NCBI GenBank assembly: GCA_943789355.1
Contig: CALSTU010000001.1
Span: 62,001-126,000 of the forward strand
Source of the DNA: UBA7430 sp002478765
GTDB lineage: Bacteria; Bacteroidota; Bacteroidia; Flavobacteriales; UBA7430
DNA length: 64,000 nt
Direction of reading: 5' to 3'
Part shown: positions 9,981 through 18,070 of the stretch, piece after piece
Layout of the letters: each line of letters starts with the position of its first letter
Numbering within the stretch: the first letter of the stretch is position 1
The notes under the pieces: generated by a model
Database searches by the model: none
Told to the model about the DNA's origin: nothing
Seen by the model: the letters and a program-made list of their open reading frames with translations, nothing else
Program-made: the position numbers and the translations under genes

Positions 9981-10961
9981 TTACTTGACGTACATCACAG
10001 ATTTAACTTCTTCAATAATTTTACTCACTTTCGGTAAGAATTCTTCCACCAAATTCGGCGCGTAAGCCATAGGTACGTCAGCCGTACATACACGCTTCAC
10101 CGGAGCATCTATATGGTCAAATGCATTTTTTTGAACGTGGTAAGCAATTTCAGTAGAAAGAGAAGCCAATGGCCAAGCCTCTTCTACGACAACCAATCGG
10201 TTTGTTTTCTTTACCGAAGTAAGAATCGTATCGTAATCAATTGGACGCACCGTTCTTAAGTCAATAATTTCAGCTGAAATTCCTTCTTTCTCAAGTAAGT
10301 CAGCAGCTTCAACTACCTTTTTCATGATTTTCCCGAAAGAAACAAGTGTCACATCAGAACCTTCACGAACCACATCGGCAACACCAATAGGAATGATGTA
10401 TTCCCCTTCAGGAACCTCACCTTTGTCTCCGTACATTTGTTCAGACTCCATAAAGATTACAGGATCATTATCTCTAATGGCTGCTTTTAACAAACCTTTA
10501 GCATCGTAAGGATTGGAAGGTACAACCACCTTTAAACCCGGACAGTTGGCAAACCAAGACTCAAAAGCTTGAGAATGCTGAGCGCCCAATTGACCCGCAG
10601 AAGCTGTAGGACCTCTAAATACGATTGGCATTTGAAACTGACCGTCGGACATCTGTCTGATCTTAGCGGCAGAATTGATGATTTGATCAATAGCTACAAG
10701 AGAAAAGTTAAACGTCATGAATTCAACGATTGGTTTCAAACCGTTCATGGCTGCACCGGTAGCAATACCCGTAAAACCAAGCTCTGCAATCGGTGTATCG
10801 ATGATTCTTTTTTCTCCAAACTCGTCCAACATACCCTGACTGGCTTTGTAGGCACCGTTGTACTCAGCGACTTCCTCTCCTAATAAAAAGACCTTTTCGT
10901 CTTTTCTCATTTCTTCACTCATGGCCTCTGCAATGGCCTGTCTGAATTGTATAACTCTCAT
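9981..10961 (-). CDS. pdhB: Pyruvate dehydrogenase E1 component subunit beta
   Basis: This is the beta chain of the thiamine-diphosphate-dependent E1 that decarboxylates pyruvate and acetylates the lipoyl arm of E2. At 326 residues it has the standard length for alpha2beta2-type E1 beta. Motifs include the TPP-side Glu region in DTPIAELGFTGIATGAA, FRGPTASAGQLGAQHSQ, and the C-terminal transketolase domain VVVEEAWPLASLS. The alpha subunit and a PDH-type E2 are not adjacent. A separate lipoyl E2 is encoded at 60.3 kb, but its partner is uncertain. The gene is transcribed alone; a TAATTTTG box lies 24 bases upstream. Confidence 0.95.
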   Translation of the reverse strand: MRVIQFRQAIAEAMSEEMRKDEKVFLLGEEVAEYNGAYKASQGMLDEFGEKRIIDTPIAELGFTGIATGAAMNGLKPIVEFMTFNFSLVAIDQIINSAAKIRQMSDGQFQMPIVFRGPTASAGQLGAQHSQAFESWFANCPGLKVVVPSNPYDAKGLLKAAIRDNDPVIFMESEQMYGDKGEVPEGEYIIPIGVADVVREGSDVTLVSFGKIMKKVVEAADLLEKEGISAEIIDLRTVRPIDYDTILTSVKKTNRLVVVEEAWPLASLSTEIAYHVQKNAFDHIDAPVKRVCTADVPMAYAPNLVEEFLPKVSKIIEEVKSVMYVK

Positions 10962-10984
10962 ATTCGTACTTGGTTTTAATGCGA

Positions 10985-10992
10985 CAAAATTA
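10985..10992 (-). promoter_or_regulatory. Putative -7 box for pdhB
   Basis: On the minus strand this reads TAATTTTG, an exact TAnnTTTG match, 24 bases before the pdhB ATG. The -33 element is not evident. Confidence 0.42.
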
Positions 10993-11204
10993 CAATTTTA
11001 TTGGTATTCAGTATGATAAATTGCATACTTTTTTAAACATAAAGAAAGCAGCCAATAATTTAATAATTTACGCACTACATCAACAAAAATTAATTTAGTC
11101 AAAATGGCATTTCGGTATATGATTTGCAGATTGGTTTTTTTATATTTAGAAACCCGAAGGTCGGAAATGATAAACAGAACCCTTCGGATGCATGTACATT
11201 TTAA

Positions 11205-11226
11205 AGATGTAAACGTTTATACATCT
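11205..11226. promoter_or_regulatory. Operator-like dyad upstream of etfB
   Basis: AGATGT and ACATCT arms flank AAACGTTT, with an extra AT before the right arm, giving a near-perfect 22-base dyad 38 bases before etfB. Its size and place fit an operator for a dimeric repressor such as a TetR- or GntR-type fatty-acid regulator. That role is inferred only. Confidence 0.35.
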
Positions 11227-11264
11227 CTATGAAACAGATTGTCAAATTTAAAAATAGTTAATCC

Positions 11265-12011
11265 ATGAAAATACTTGTCTGCATCAGTCATGTCCCCGAC
11301 ACGACTTCGAAAATTGTATTCAAAAACGACCTTACTGAATTTGACGCTTCTGGAGTGACTTTTGTCATGAACCCTTATGATGAGTTTGGGCTCACAAAGG
11401 CCATGCACATAAAAGAGTCTCTAGGAGGAACCATTACCGTTGCAAATGTTGGTTTAGCAGTTACAGAGTCTACCCTGCGAAAAGCCTTAGCTATTGGAGC
11501 AGATGACGCCGTAAGAATCAATGCAGAACCTACCGATGCGTCTTACGTTGCCGGATTGTTGGCAGAATATGCGGGAACACAAAATTTCGATTTAATCATT
11601 ACCGGTAGAGAGTCTATAGATTATAATGGCGGGGCTGTTCCTGGGATGATCGCTGCACATTTAAACATCCCATTTGTAAACGCATGCATTGGATTTGATT
11701 TGAATGCTGAACAAGCCACCATGATTAGAGAAATAGATGGCGGAAAAGAAACGCTTCAAGGCAAGCTTCCACTATTGATTGCGGGTCAAAAAGGCCTCGT
11801 TGAAGAAAAAGATTTAAGAATCCCTGCGATGCGTGGCATCATGATGGCAAGGAAAAAACCTTTAACGGTACTTGAAGCATCAGACCGTGAAAAACATACA
11901 AACGTTCTTGATTATCAGTTGCCAGAAGAAAAAGGAGCATGTACCCTCATAGATGCCGACGACGTAGAGCAACTGGTACAATTACTTCACAGCGAAGCCA
12001 AAGTAATCTAA
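11265..12011 (+). CDS. etfB: Electron transfer flavoprotein subunit beta
   Basis: The beta (FixA-type) chain of electron transfer flavoprotein accepts electrons from acyl-CoA and other dehydrogenases and passes them to ETF-quinone oxidoreductase. It has 248 residues, the normal size. Typical segments include KILVCISHVPDT at the start, GADDAVRI, DLIITGRESIDYNGGAVPG and the loop IPAMRGIMMARKKPL, which fits the ETF-beta recognition loop. It is the first gene of an etfB-etfA pair with a 21-base gap. An operator-like dyad lies just upstream. Confidence 0.96.
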   Translation: MKILVCISHVPDTTSKIVFKNDLTEFDASGVTFVMNPYDEFGLTKAMHIKESLGGTITVANVGLAVTESTLRKALAIGADDAVRINAEPTDASYVAGLLAEYAGTQNFDLIITGRESIDYNGGAVPGMIAAHLNIPFVNACIGFDLNAEQATMIREIDGGKETLQGKLPLLIAGQKGLVEEKDLRIPAMRGIMMARKKPLTVLEASDREKHTNVLDYQLPEEKGACTLIDADDVEQLVQLLHSEAKVI

Positions 12012-12032
12012 GAACATAAAAAAATAAGAGAT

Positions 12033-13001
12033 ATGACAATTTTAGTATATGCAGAAAGTTGGGATGGGAAATTTAAAAAATCAAGTTTCGAAGCCGTTGA
12101 CTATGCGGCTAAGCTGGCCAAGCAAATGGGCGCCGAAACGACAGCACTTACCATTTCAGCGAAAGAAGATGTGTCGCAACTCGGAAAATACGGTGCGCAA
12201 AGCGTTCGAACCATCAACAATCAAGCACTCGAAACCTTCAACAACCAGTCCTACGCAGACGCCATCATTGCTGTTGCCAATAAAATTAACGCGGATACAG
12301 TGATCATTTCGAACACCAGCAACGGAAAAGCAATAGCGCCACTGATTGCCGCCAAAAGAAAGGCCGCATTAATCACCAACGTGATCGAATTACCCGAATC
12401 GGTCTCACCGTTTACCATCGTACGAAAAACGTTTTCTAGCAAAGCAATTGCACGCTATCAAACCCTTTCAGACAAAAAAGTAATCAGCATCACAGCCAAT
12501 TCATTTGAGTATAACGAAAGAGAGCAATTGGCCACTTCCGAAGCATTCGATTACGTTCCTGAAGATGCCGTACAAAAACTCACCTCAATATCCATAAACA
12601 AAGCCACAGGTAAAATTGGATTAACCGAAGCAGACTTGGTTGTTTCGGCAGGACGTGGATTGAAAGGGCCTGAAAACTGGACCATGGTAGAAGAATTGGC
12701 AGAAGTACTTGGAGCAGCTACCGCCTGCTCAAAACCCGTTTCTGATATCGGTTGGCGTCCTCACAGTGAGCATGTTGGACAAACAGGAATTGCCATCAAC
12801 CCACAATTGTATATCGCCATCGGAATATCAGGAGCCATCCAACATTTGGCGGGTGTTAATGCTTCGAAAAACATTGTAGTCATCAACACCGATCCGGACG
12901 CACCCTTCTTTAAAGCAGCCGATTACGGAATTGTTGGGGATGCTTTTGAAGTCTTGCCCAAACTGATTTCAGCCATTAAAAGCTACAAGGCTGTGATTTA
13001 A
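12033..13001 (+). CDS. etfA: Electron transfer flavoprotein subunit alpha
   Basis: The alpha chain of ETF carries the FAD-binding C-terminal domain. It has 322 residues. The FAD domain starts with VVSAGRGLKGPENW. It continues with the ETF-alpha signature region around QTGIAINPQLYIAIGISGA and INTDPDAPFFKAADYGIVGD. It lies 21 bases after etfB and is almost certainly co-transcribed with it. The next gene, a DUF151 bifunctional nuclease, follows after 60 bases. Confidence 0.97.
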   Translation: MTILVYAESWDGKFKKSSFEAVDYAAKLAKQMGAETTALTISAKEDVSQLGKYGAQSVRTINNQALETFNNQSYADAIIAVANKINADTVIISNTSNGKAIAPLIAAKRKAALITNVIELPESVSPFTIVRKTFSSKAIARYQTLSDKKVISITANSFEYNEREQLATSEAFDYVPEDAVQKLTSISINKATGKIGLTEADLVVSAGRGLKGPENWTMVEELAEVLGAATACSKPVSDIGWRPHSEHVGQTGIAINPQLYIAIGISGAIQHLAGVNASKNIVVINTDPDAPFFKAADYGIVGDAFEVLPKLISAIKSYKAVI

Positions 13002-13061
13002 ATTTCATTTTAGACATTTTACTTGGTCTATTTTACTATTTTAGTCCTCTAAGTAAAACTC

Positions 13062-13691
13062 ATGAAGACTGTACAACTTAGTATTATTGGCTTGACCTAC
13101 AGCCAGTCTCAAAACAATGCTTACGCCTTGCTTTTGGGGGAAGAAAATGGACCTCGAAGACTGCCCATCGTCATCGGTGCTTTTGAAGCACAATCCATTG
13201 CTATTGCGCTCGAGAAGGATTTGATGCCTCCGCGCCCGCTTACCCACGACCTATTCACCAGCTTAGGACTCTCTTTCAATATATACCTTAAAGAAGTCAT
13301 CATTCACAAATTAGACAAAGGCATCTTTTATTCCTACTTGGTTTGTGAGTTGGACGGTGTAATCAAGAAGATTGATTCTAGAACTTCTGACGCCGTTGCA
13401 TTGGCGCTTCGCTTCAACAGTCCGATCTACACTTTTGAAAGCATCTTAGAACAAGCAGGAATCATTCTTGATGACGAAACGAAAATTCACACGCCTTCCA
13501 TCAACTACAAGGCGGAGTCCATTGAACCAAAACAACAGGAAACAACAGATAAAGTCAGACAAACCGCATCCTTAATGCGCTTGTCGGATCAAAAACTCCA
13601 AGAAAAATTGAATGATGCAATTGAGCGTGAGGATTACGAACAAGCCGCACTTATTCGTGATGAAATATCCAAAAGAAACCCTCAGTCTTAA
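13062..13691 (+). CDS. Bifunctional nuclease family (DUF151) protein with UVR motif
   Basis: A 209-residue protein. The N-terminal ~135 residues form the DUF151/BFN fold (start MKTVQLSIIGLTYSQSQ, then GPRRLPIVIGAFEAQSIA and DSRTSDAVALALRFNSPIY). Plant and bacterial members of this family have been reported to have nuclease activity, but the physiological role in bacteria is poorly known. The last ~35 residues form a UVR helical pair (KLQEKLNDAIEREDYEQAALIRDEI), the protein-interaction motif also seen in UvrB/UvrC and in the ClpC of this window. The BFN-plus-UVR order and the placement after etfBA look typical for Bacteroidota. The start is the ATG after a TTTACTATTTTAG stretch that might hold a promoter. 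Confidence 0.88.
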   Translation: MKTVQLSIIGLTYSQSQNNAYALLLGEENGPRRLPIVIGAFEAQSIAIALEKDLMPPRPLTHDLFTSLGLSFNIYLKEVIIHKLDKGIFYSYLVCELDGVIKKIDSRTSDAVALALRFNSPIYTFESILEQAGIILDDETKIHTPSINYKAESIEPKQQETTDKVRQTASLMRLSDQKLQEKLNDAIEREDYEQAALIRDEISKRNPQS

Positions 13692-13878
13692 AAACAGCAC
13701 AATCATCAAGTTAAAGAAACGAAAGATGCATCTCATTTCTCTGGGGATAAATCTTAAGAAGCTTTTCATTCCGTTTTCATTCAGCCCGCACACTTGTGAA
13801 TATGTTGTTCATAAATACCCCACACAAACCCCAGCAAAAAATAGCTAAAAAGCTAATTTAGTCCCTAAATTCATTTCC

Positions 13879-14673
13879 ATGAAACAATATTTAGATTTGA
13901 TGCGCCATGTCAAGGAAAATGGGGCGTTGAAAGGAGATCGTACAGGTACCGGAACACTGAGTGTGTTTGGTTACCAGATGCGTTTTGACTTGTCGGAAGG
14001 CTTTCCGTGCATCACCACAAAAAAGCTTCACTTACGCTCTATCATACACGAGCTTTTGTGGTTTCTAAAAGGCGACACAAACATCAAATACCTCAAGGAC
14101 CATAAGGTAAGAATTTGGGATGAATGGGCAGATGAAAATGGCGATTTGGGACCTGTTTACGGGTATCAATGGAGGTCATGGCCAGCACCAAATGGCAAAC
14201 ATATCGATCAGATTTCACAGTTGATTGAGCAAATAAAAAACAATCCGAACTCACGTAGACTTATTGTAAGTGCATGGAATGTAGGCGAGATCGAGAATAT
14301 GGCCCTTCCACCCTGCCATGCTTTTTTCCAATTTTATGTGGCGGATGGAAAACTCTCTTGCCAACTTTACCAAAGGAGTGCAGATATATTCTTAGGCGTA
14401 CCCTTCAATATTTCGTCTTATGCATTGCTCACCATGATGATTGCACAAGTTTGTGATTTAGAACCGGGAGAATTCATTCATACTTTTGGAGACGCACACC
14501 TATACTCAAATCATTTGGAGCAAACCGAGCTGCAATTGAGCAGAGAAATTCGATCTTTACCAACGATGAAAATAAATCCAGACGTAAAAAATCTGTTTGA
14601 TTTCACCATCGACGACTTTGAATTAACCGATTACGATCCACACCCTCACATCAAAGGAGTGGTTGCCGTTTAA
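13879..14673 (+). CDS. thyA: Thymidylate synthase ThyA
   Basis: Converts dUMP to dTMP with methylene-tetrahydrofolate as carbon donor and reductant. It has 264 residues, the same length as E. coli ThyA. The nucleophile Cys146 is in ALPPCHAFFQFYV, followed by the LYQRSADIFLGVPFN phosphate/folate loop. The dihydrofolate it makes is recycled by folA, which follows after 39 bases; the two are surely one transcription unit. A TAATTTAG sequence about 25 bases upstream is one mismatch from a -7 box. Confidence 0.98.
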   Translation: MKQYLDLMRHVKENGALKGDRTGTGTLSVFGYQMRFDLSEGFPCITTKKLHLRSIIHELLWFLKGDTNIKYLKDHKVRIWDEWADENGDLGPVYGYQWRSWPAPNGKHIDQISQLIEQIKNNPNSRRLIVSAWNVGEIENMALPPCHAFFQFYVADGKLSCQLYQRSADIFLGVPFNISSYALLTMMIAQVCDLEPGEFIHTFGDAHLYSNHLEQTELQLSREIRSLPTMKINPDVKNLFDFTIDDFELTDYDPHPHIKGVVAV

Positions 14674-14712
14674 TCCAACTCCTATTCCCAAACCATACAA
14701 AGCTGTTCGCTC

Positions 14713-15213
14713 ATGAAGGTATCTTTAATTGTTGCTGTATCCGAAAACCAAGTCATTGGAAAAAACAACGACCTCGTATGGCACTTGCCTCACGATATGA
14801 ATTATTTTAAGAAGACCACCGAAGCACACCATGTGATCATGGGGCGTAAAAACTTCGAATCCATTCCACACAAATACCGACCACTACCCAACAGAACAAA
14901 TGTGATTGTTACTCGGCAAGACTCTTATCAGGCTGAGGGCTGCATCGTCGTAAGTTCCATCATTGAGGCCCTTGAGAAAGCCAAAGAAGCTGGAGATGCG
15001 GAACCCTTCGTTATTGGTGGTGGCGAAATTTACCGACATGCCCTTGAAAACGGTTTGATTGATCGTGTGTATCTTACACGCGTCCATGAAAATTTTGAGG
15101 GAGATACTTTTTTCCCAATACTTGATTCCGAATGGAAATGCATCCGTTCGATAAAGAAAAGCGCTGACGAGAAACACTTCTGTGACTTCACTTACGAGAT
15201 TTACGAAAAGTAG
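14713..15213 (+). CDS. folA: Dihydrofolate reductase
   Basis: Reduces dihydrofolate to tetrahydrofolate with NADPH. It has 166 residues. Motifs are SLIVAVSENQVIGKNNDLVW, LPHDMNYFKKTT (Asp as the active-site acid), VIMGRKNFES and the NADPH-binding FVIGGGEIYRHAL. It is paired with thyA, which is the usual arrangement. The downstream gap (15214-15451) lacks a classical terminator but contains palindromes. Confidence 0.97.
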   Translation: MKVSLIVAVSENQVIGKNNDLVWHLPHDMNYFKKTTEAHHVIMGRKNFESIPHKYRPLPNRTNVIVTRQDSYQAEGCIVVSSIIEALEKAKEAGDAEPFVIGGGEIYRHALENGLIDRVYLTRVHENFEGDTFFPILDSEWKCIRSIKKSADEKHFCDFTYEIYEK

Positions 15214-15281
15214 TCGCTCCTGGCATCCCGAATTGACAGAACGATCGCTTGCTGTTACCTACCTAGACCTCTTAAAAGAAA

Positions 15282-15410
15282 GAAGTCCCTATTGTTGTGA
15301 TAACAAATAGGAACTTCCACCTTATGAAAAATTAGATAGGATAAATATACAAACCTACCGCATTGTAATACAATAGGTTACATCAATCAAAGAATGGGTG
15401 AATTCACCCA
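15282..15410. repeat. Cluster of inverted repeats in the folA downstream gap
   Basis: Three dyads lie in the 238-base gap between the convergent folA and SPOR-domain genes. (1) An imperfect 15-base hairpin has arms at 15282-15296 and 15302-15317. (2) ATTGTA-A-TACAAT lies at 15362-15374. (3) A perfect 16-base palindrome, TGGGTGAATTCACCCA, lies at 15395-15410. None has the T-tract of an ordinary terminator. The first may still help end folA transcription. Confidence 0.5.
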
Positions 15411-15451
15411 ATAACTAGGTGTTGATTTTTGGAGTAAAAAAGCCCTTAGAT

Positions 15452-15919
15452 TCAGCGAATGGATATCCAGGTAGACTTTCCTTCGTCTTTTAAATCTTGA
15501 AGCGATTCAAGAGCTGCTGTTTCTGAAGTATACGTCAGATAAGAAACCATGTACAGCCCCTTGTCATTTTTGGCGACAATTTCGGAAGGATAACCCTTCC
15601 GACTGAGTTGAGAAACCAAACGATTGGCATTGTCTATTGTGGAGAAACATCCCGCGATCAGATGGTATTTTAGGTTTGTTCTTTTTGAACTCGCCAATAT
15701 TTCCTCCCAAGACCTTGGTGACTTTTTAATAATTTCTTCCGCAACAGAGGGTTTTGAAACATCACGATCCAATTGCAAAAGCTTTGCTGCAAACCCTAAA
15801 TCCGTTAAAGCAAGGTTTTTTGCATCAGACTGAAATCCTGAACTGAGCTCCGCCTGAACCTGAGCATGAAGAAGCGTGCCTAACAAAAGAAATAAAGGTA
15901 AAATCAAAATTCTTTTCAT
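15452..15919 (-). CDS. Secreted SPOR-domain protein
   Basis: A 155-residue protein. An N-terminal signal peptide (MKRILILPLFLLLGTLLHAQ) leads to a short linker and a C-terminal SPOR domain (about 83-155). The domain core reads KYHLIAGCFSTIDNANRL, then LSRKGYPSEI and GLYMVSYLTYTSETAA, matching the beta-alpha-beta pattern of the fold. SPOR domains bind denuded peptidoglycan glycan strands, mainly at division sites, so a periplasmic, wall-associated place is likely. No enzymatic domain is present. It stands alone on the minus strand. Confidence 0.82.
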   Translation of the reverse strand: MKRILILPLFLLLGTLLHAQVQAELSSGFQSDAKNLALTDLGFAAKLLQLDRDVSKPSVAEEIIKKSPRSWEEILASSKRTNLKYHLIAGCFSTIDNANRLVSQLSRKGYPSEIVAKNDKGLYMVSYLTYTSETAALESLQDLKDEGKSTWISIR

Positions 15920-16099
15920 GGGGAGGTATTTGATTTCAAATATACCAGATTAAGGCGTCCACTTTAACAGTAGGTGTAGGAGTTCTTAACGAAATAATGT
16001 TGAAAACCAAGAATTGAAAACCCAAACGTCTAACACAAGAGTAACGTCAATATAATTTAGTGAATTGTATAAGAATCCAATCAAATAATCTTTATTGTT

Positions 16100-16402
16100 A
16101 TGAGCACGATACGTGATTTGAAAAAAAGATATGCAAAACTGAAAATAAAACTTCTTTCAAAAGGATTAACTAAAGACATATTGGATGCACACCCCACTTT
16201 AATGGCTGCTTCAAAGCATCTTGAATATCTAGATGAGTCTGGTGATCTATTTATAAAAACAACGATGTATTGTGTCGACAACCAGATACCGCTCTCTTCC
16301 GATGGGAAGACAATAGAAGCATTCGATCAGGTTTTAAAATCAAGTTTAGTAATCAAAATACACGAACAATACCTTAAAAAAATAATACGAATCAAATCGT
16401 GA
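16100..16402 (+). CDS. Hypothetical protein, 100 residues
   Basis: I do not recognise this protein. It is small, basic and probably mostly helical (start MSTIRDLKKRYAKLKIKL), with no signal peptide, membrane segment or known motif. It begins at an ATG and ends 10 bases before the end of the convergent 158-codon gene. With the two genes to its right it forms a group of unrecognised small genes between the SPOR gene and tRNA-Met. An intact ORF in its own direction supports it as real, but I have no family evidence. Confidence 0.5.
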   Translation: MSTIRDLKKRYAKLKIKLLSKGLTKDILDAHPTLMAASKHLEYLDESGDLFIKTTMYCVDNQIPLSSDGKTIEAFDQVLKSSLVIKIHEQYLKKIIRIKS

Positions 16403-16412
16403 TATGAAGCAG

Positions 16413-16886
16413 TTAGTTGACCTCCAATTCGTCAAAATCCTTAATTTCATTTGAGTGAACGTCATCAAATAATGAACCTCCCTCTTTACCCAATTGAATT
16501 CCACTCGCGCTCAATTCCCTGTAGTCTTCGATTTCTTGCTTTATACGCGTTCCCCAATTGCGCAATTCAATCAGTTTAATACATTCCTTAGCGTTTAACT
16601 CTGCAGTATTAGACTTTATCCCTCCAATGGTTTCCACCTTGAAGTATTGTCTGTAAATGTCGATGGTACCACTTCCAAAGTAATCAAACTCCAAAACCAA
16701 ATCGATTCTTAGCATTTTGGACTCAAGGTACAAGTGGTTCTTCTTCAAGAATTCAACATTGGATTTCAACTCCTTCAACCTACGATTTAGCTCTGTCATA
16801 TACCCCCAAGAAGCTTTATAAACGCCTAAATTTCCTCTGGCTTCTATCAATTGTTCTTTTAAGATATTCCTGGTATTCCTCAACAT
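16413..16886 (-). CDS. Hypothetical coiled-coil protein
   Basis: Not recognised. It has 157 residues from the ATG at 16886; a GTG one codon earlier is also possible. The N-terminal half is rich in Leu/Lys/Glu heptads (about 25-60) and probably forms a coiled coil. The C-terminus is acidic (NEIKDFDELEV). No signal peptide or catalytic motif is seen. It lies 63 bases downstream of the 101-residue gene on the same strand, so the two are likely co-transcribed. The gene might be a lineage-specific regulator or structural protein, but there is no direct evidence for either. Confidence 0.55.
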   Translation of the reverse strand: MLRNTRNILKEQLIEARGNLGVYKASWGYMTELNRRLKELKSNVEFLKKNHLYLESKMLRIDLVLEFDYFGSGTIDIYRQYFKVETIGGIKSNTAELNAKECIKLIELRNWGTRIKQEIEDYRELSASGIQLGKEGGSLFDDVHSNEIKDFDELEVN

Positions 16887-16949
16887 CACTTATCACTGAG
16901 ATTGATTGACATTGAATCTACAAACACATCATTCAATTCTTTTGTTTTC

Positions 16950-17255
16950 TTAACGATGGATCAATTTACCCCAAGCAACTTTTCCCTCATTATCCATGTA
17001 TTTATTCACGTCAAAGAGTTCCGACTTTTTGTAATTAGACTTTAAATCTGAAACCAGCTTGTAAAAAGGACTGTTGATTCTATTGACCAGACAAGACCTT
17101 GGAACCACTTCTTCGACCTCTTTGTATTGCGCTTCTAGTTCTTTCTCTTCGTAGATAATTCCTTTAAGAAGTAATTCTTTTTCAAGATAATACTTACTTC
17201 TACTAACACCGTCAGTTAATGTTTCCTTGTTTCTTTTTTTGAATAATGAAATCAT
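16950..17255 (-). CDS. Hypothetical protein, 101 residues
   Basis: Not recognised. It begins MISLFKKRNKETL and is highly charged and probably helical (KYYLEKELLLKGIIYEEKEL), with a C-terminal DNEGKVAWGKLIHR. No membrane segment or motif is seen. It is the first gene of an apparent two-gene minus-strand unit with the coiled-coil gene that follows. It starts about 145 bases past the 3' end of tRNA-Met, on the same strand. Position next to a tRNA 3' end suggests an insertion hot spot, but no repeat of the tRNA end was found to the left. Confidence 0.5.
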   Translation of the reverse strand: MISLFKKRNKETLTDGVSRSKYYLEKELLLKGIIYEEKELEAQYKEVEEVVPRSCLVNRINSPFYKLVSDLKSNYKKSELFDVNKYMDNEGKVAWGKLIHR

Positions 17256-17366
17256 AATTGTTTGTATTTAATTCTTATTAAGCTCTAAAGATGAGGTCCG
17301 TACTACAATACAAACTAAGGAATAAGTGGTGTCAATTAGTGACACGATATTTGGAGATGAAACCAA

Positions 17367-17398
17367 CAAAAAAAGGCCTTCTGAGAGAAGACCTTTTG
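17367..17398 (-). terminator. Intrinsic terminator of tRNA-Met
   Basis: Read on the minus strand, the stem AAAAGGTCTTCT / AGAAGGCCTTTT (one G-T pair) with a CTC loop and trailing T-run follows directly after the tRNA 3' end. Confidence 0.85.
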
Positions 17399-17472
17399 TA
17401 GCGAGAAGGAGATTTGAACTCCTGACCTCCGGGTTATGAATCCGACGCTCTAACCAACTGAGCTACCTCGCC
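17399..17472 (-). tRNA. tRNA-Met (CAU), elongator type
   Basis: The minus strand folds as a cloverleaf: acceptor GGCGAGG / TCTCGCT, D-stem GCTC/GAGC with loop AGTTGGTTA, anticodon loop TTCATAA (anticodon CAU), T-arm AGGAG-TTCAAAT-CTCCT. CCA is not encoded. The anticodon stem has an A-C pair at 31-39. The G1-U72 wobble and the body resemble elongator tRNA-Met of Flavobacteria rather than initiator. A lysidine-modified tRNA-Ile cannot be fully excluded from sequence. Confidence 0.93.
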
Positions 17473-17487
17473 ATGCATAAACGGGGG

Positions 17488-17495
17488 CAAATATA
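17488..17495 (-). promoter_or_regulatory. -7 box of tRNA-Met
   Basis: On the minus strand this reads TATATTTG, an exact consensus match, 15 bases before the tRNA 5' end. The same octamer precedes the tRNA-Pro of this window. Confidence 0.55.
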
Positions 17496-17646
17496 AAGGA
17501 ATTAATAGATTTTTACGGCATGGTTTTTTCTTTTTTTCCAGAAAGATTGAGGAGCTCAAAACTATAATTCTCTTATTCTATAAACTCGTGTGAACATCTG
17601 AAGGTTTTTTCAGTATATTGCAATCCTCTAATTGATATTTTTCTTC

Positions 17647-18030
17647 ATGGCATCAAAAATTAAATACCAAATTGAATTTCCAATACGTTCATCCCTTAGA
17701 ATCTTATTCAACCAGATTAGTACGCCAAGTGGTTTGTCTGAATGGTTTGCAGACAACGTAAATATCAAAGGAAAAAACTACACATTTTTCTGGGACGGCG
17801 ATGAACAAGACGCTGAACTCGTTACCAAAAAAAACAACCAATCGATAAAATTCAGATGGGAAGATGAGCCTTCGGATACCTATTTCGAATTTGTCATTCA
17901 AGTCGATGACATCACCCAAGACATCTCCTTAATTGTAACCGATTTTGCCGAAGATGAGGAGGATGAAGAAGAGGCAAAACTCCTATGGAACAAACAAATT
18001 GAAAAACTAAGACAGAGTATCGGGTCTTAA
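17647..18030 (+). CDS. START-like (SRPBCC-type) domain protein
   Basis: A 127-residue cytoplasmic protein resembling the START-like/AHSA1-type family common in Bacteroidota. Family-like features are the start KIKYQIEFPIRSS, then TPSGLSEWFADNV, a beta-rich FRWEDEPSDTYFEF segment, and an acidic C-terminal helix (DFAEDEEDEEEAKLLW). The fold forms a hydrophobic pocket, but the ligand is unknown. The ATG at 17647 is chosen because homologues start near KIKY; an ATG five codons upstream gives only MIFFF extra. The lptF/G-type gene follows 40 bases later with its own promoter-like box. Confidence 0.75.
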   Translation: MASKIKYQIEFPIRSSLRILFNQISTPSGLSEWFADNVNIKGKNYTFFWDGDEQDAELVTKKNNQSIKFRWEDEPSDTYFEFVIQVDDITQDISLIVTDFAEDEEDEEEAKLLWNKQIEKLRQSIGS

Positions 18031-18043
18031 ACCAAGCTATTTG

Positions 18044-18051
18044 TATCTTTG
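18044..18051 (+). promoter_or_regulatory. -7 box for the Lpt-type permease gene
   Basis: TATCTTTG matches the consensus exactly and sits 19 bases before the TTG codon at 18071. It also overlaps the earliest possible TTG start (18041), which argues for the later start. Confidence 0.5.
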
Positions 18052-18070
18052 CCGTAGCAAAAACAACCTA

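Larger units (their letters stand above)
10962..11264. other. Divergent control region between pdhB and etfB with dyads
   Basis: This 303-base gene-free stretch separates pdhB from etfB. It holds the pdhB -7 box (10985-10992) on one side. On the other is an inverted repeat CCGAAGG / CCTTCGG (11154-11160 and 11181-11187). A second dyad, AGATGT / ACATCT around the self-complementary AAACGTTT (11205-11226), ends 38 bases before the etfB ATG. A small ATGTACAT palindrome lies at 11192-11199. No coding potential was seen. Confidence 0.5.

Noticed and set aside
15214..17398. Integrated element with att sites at tRNA-Met
   Set aside because: No integrase and no copy of the tRNA 3' end was found in the interval; kept only as a possible accessory patch.
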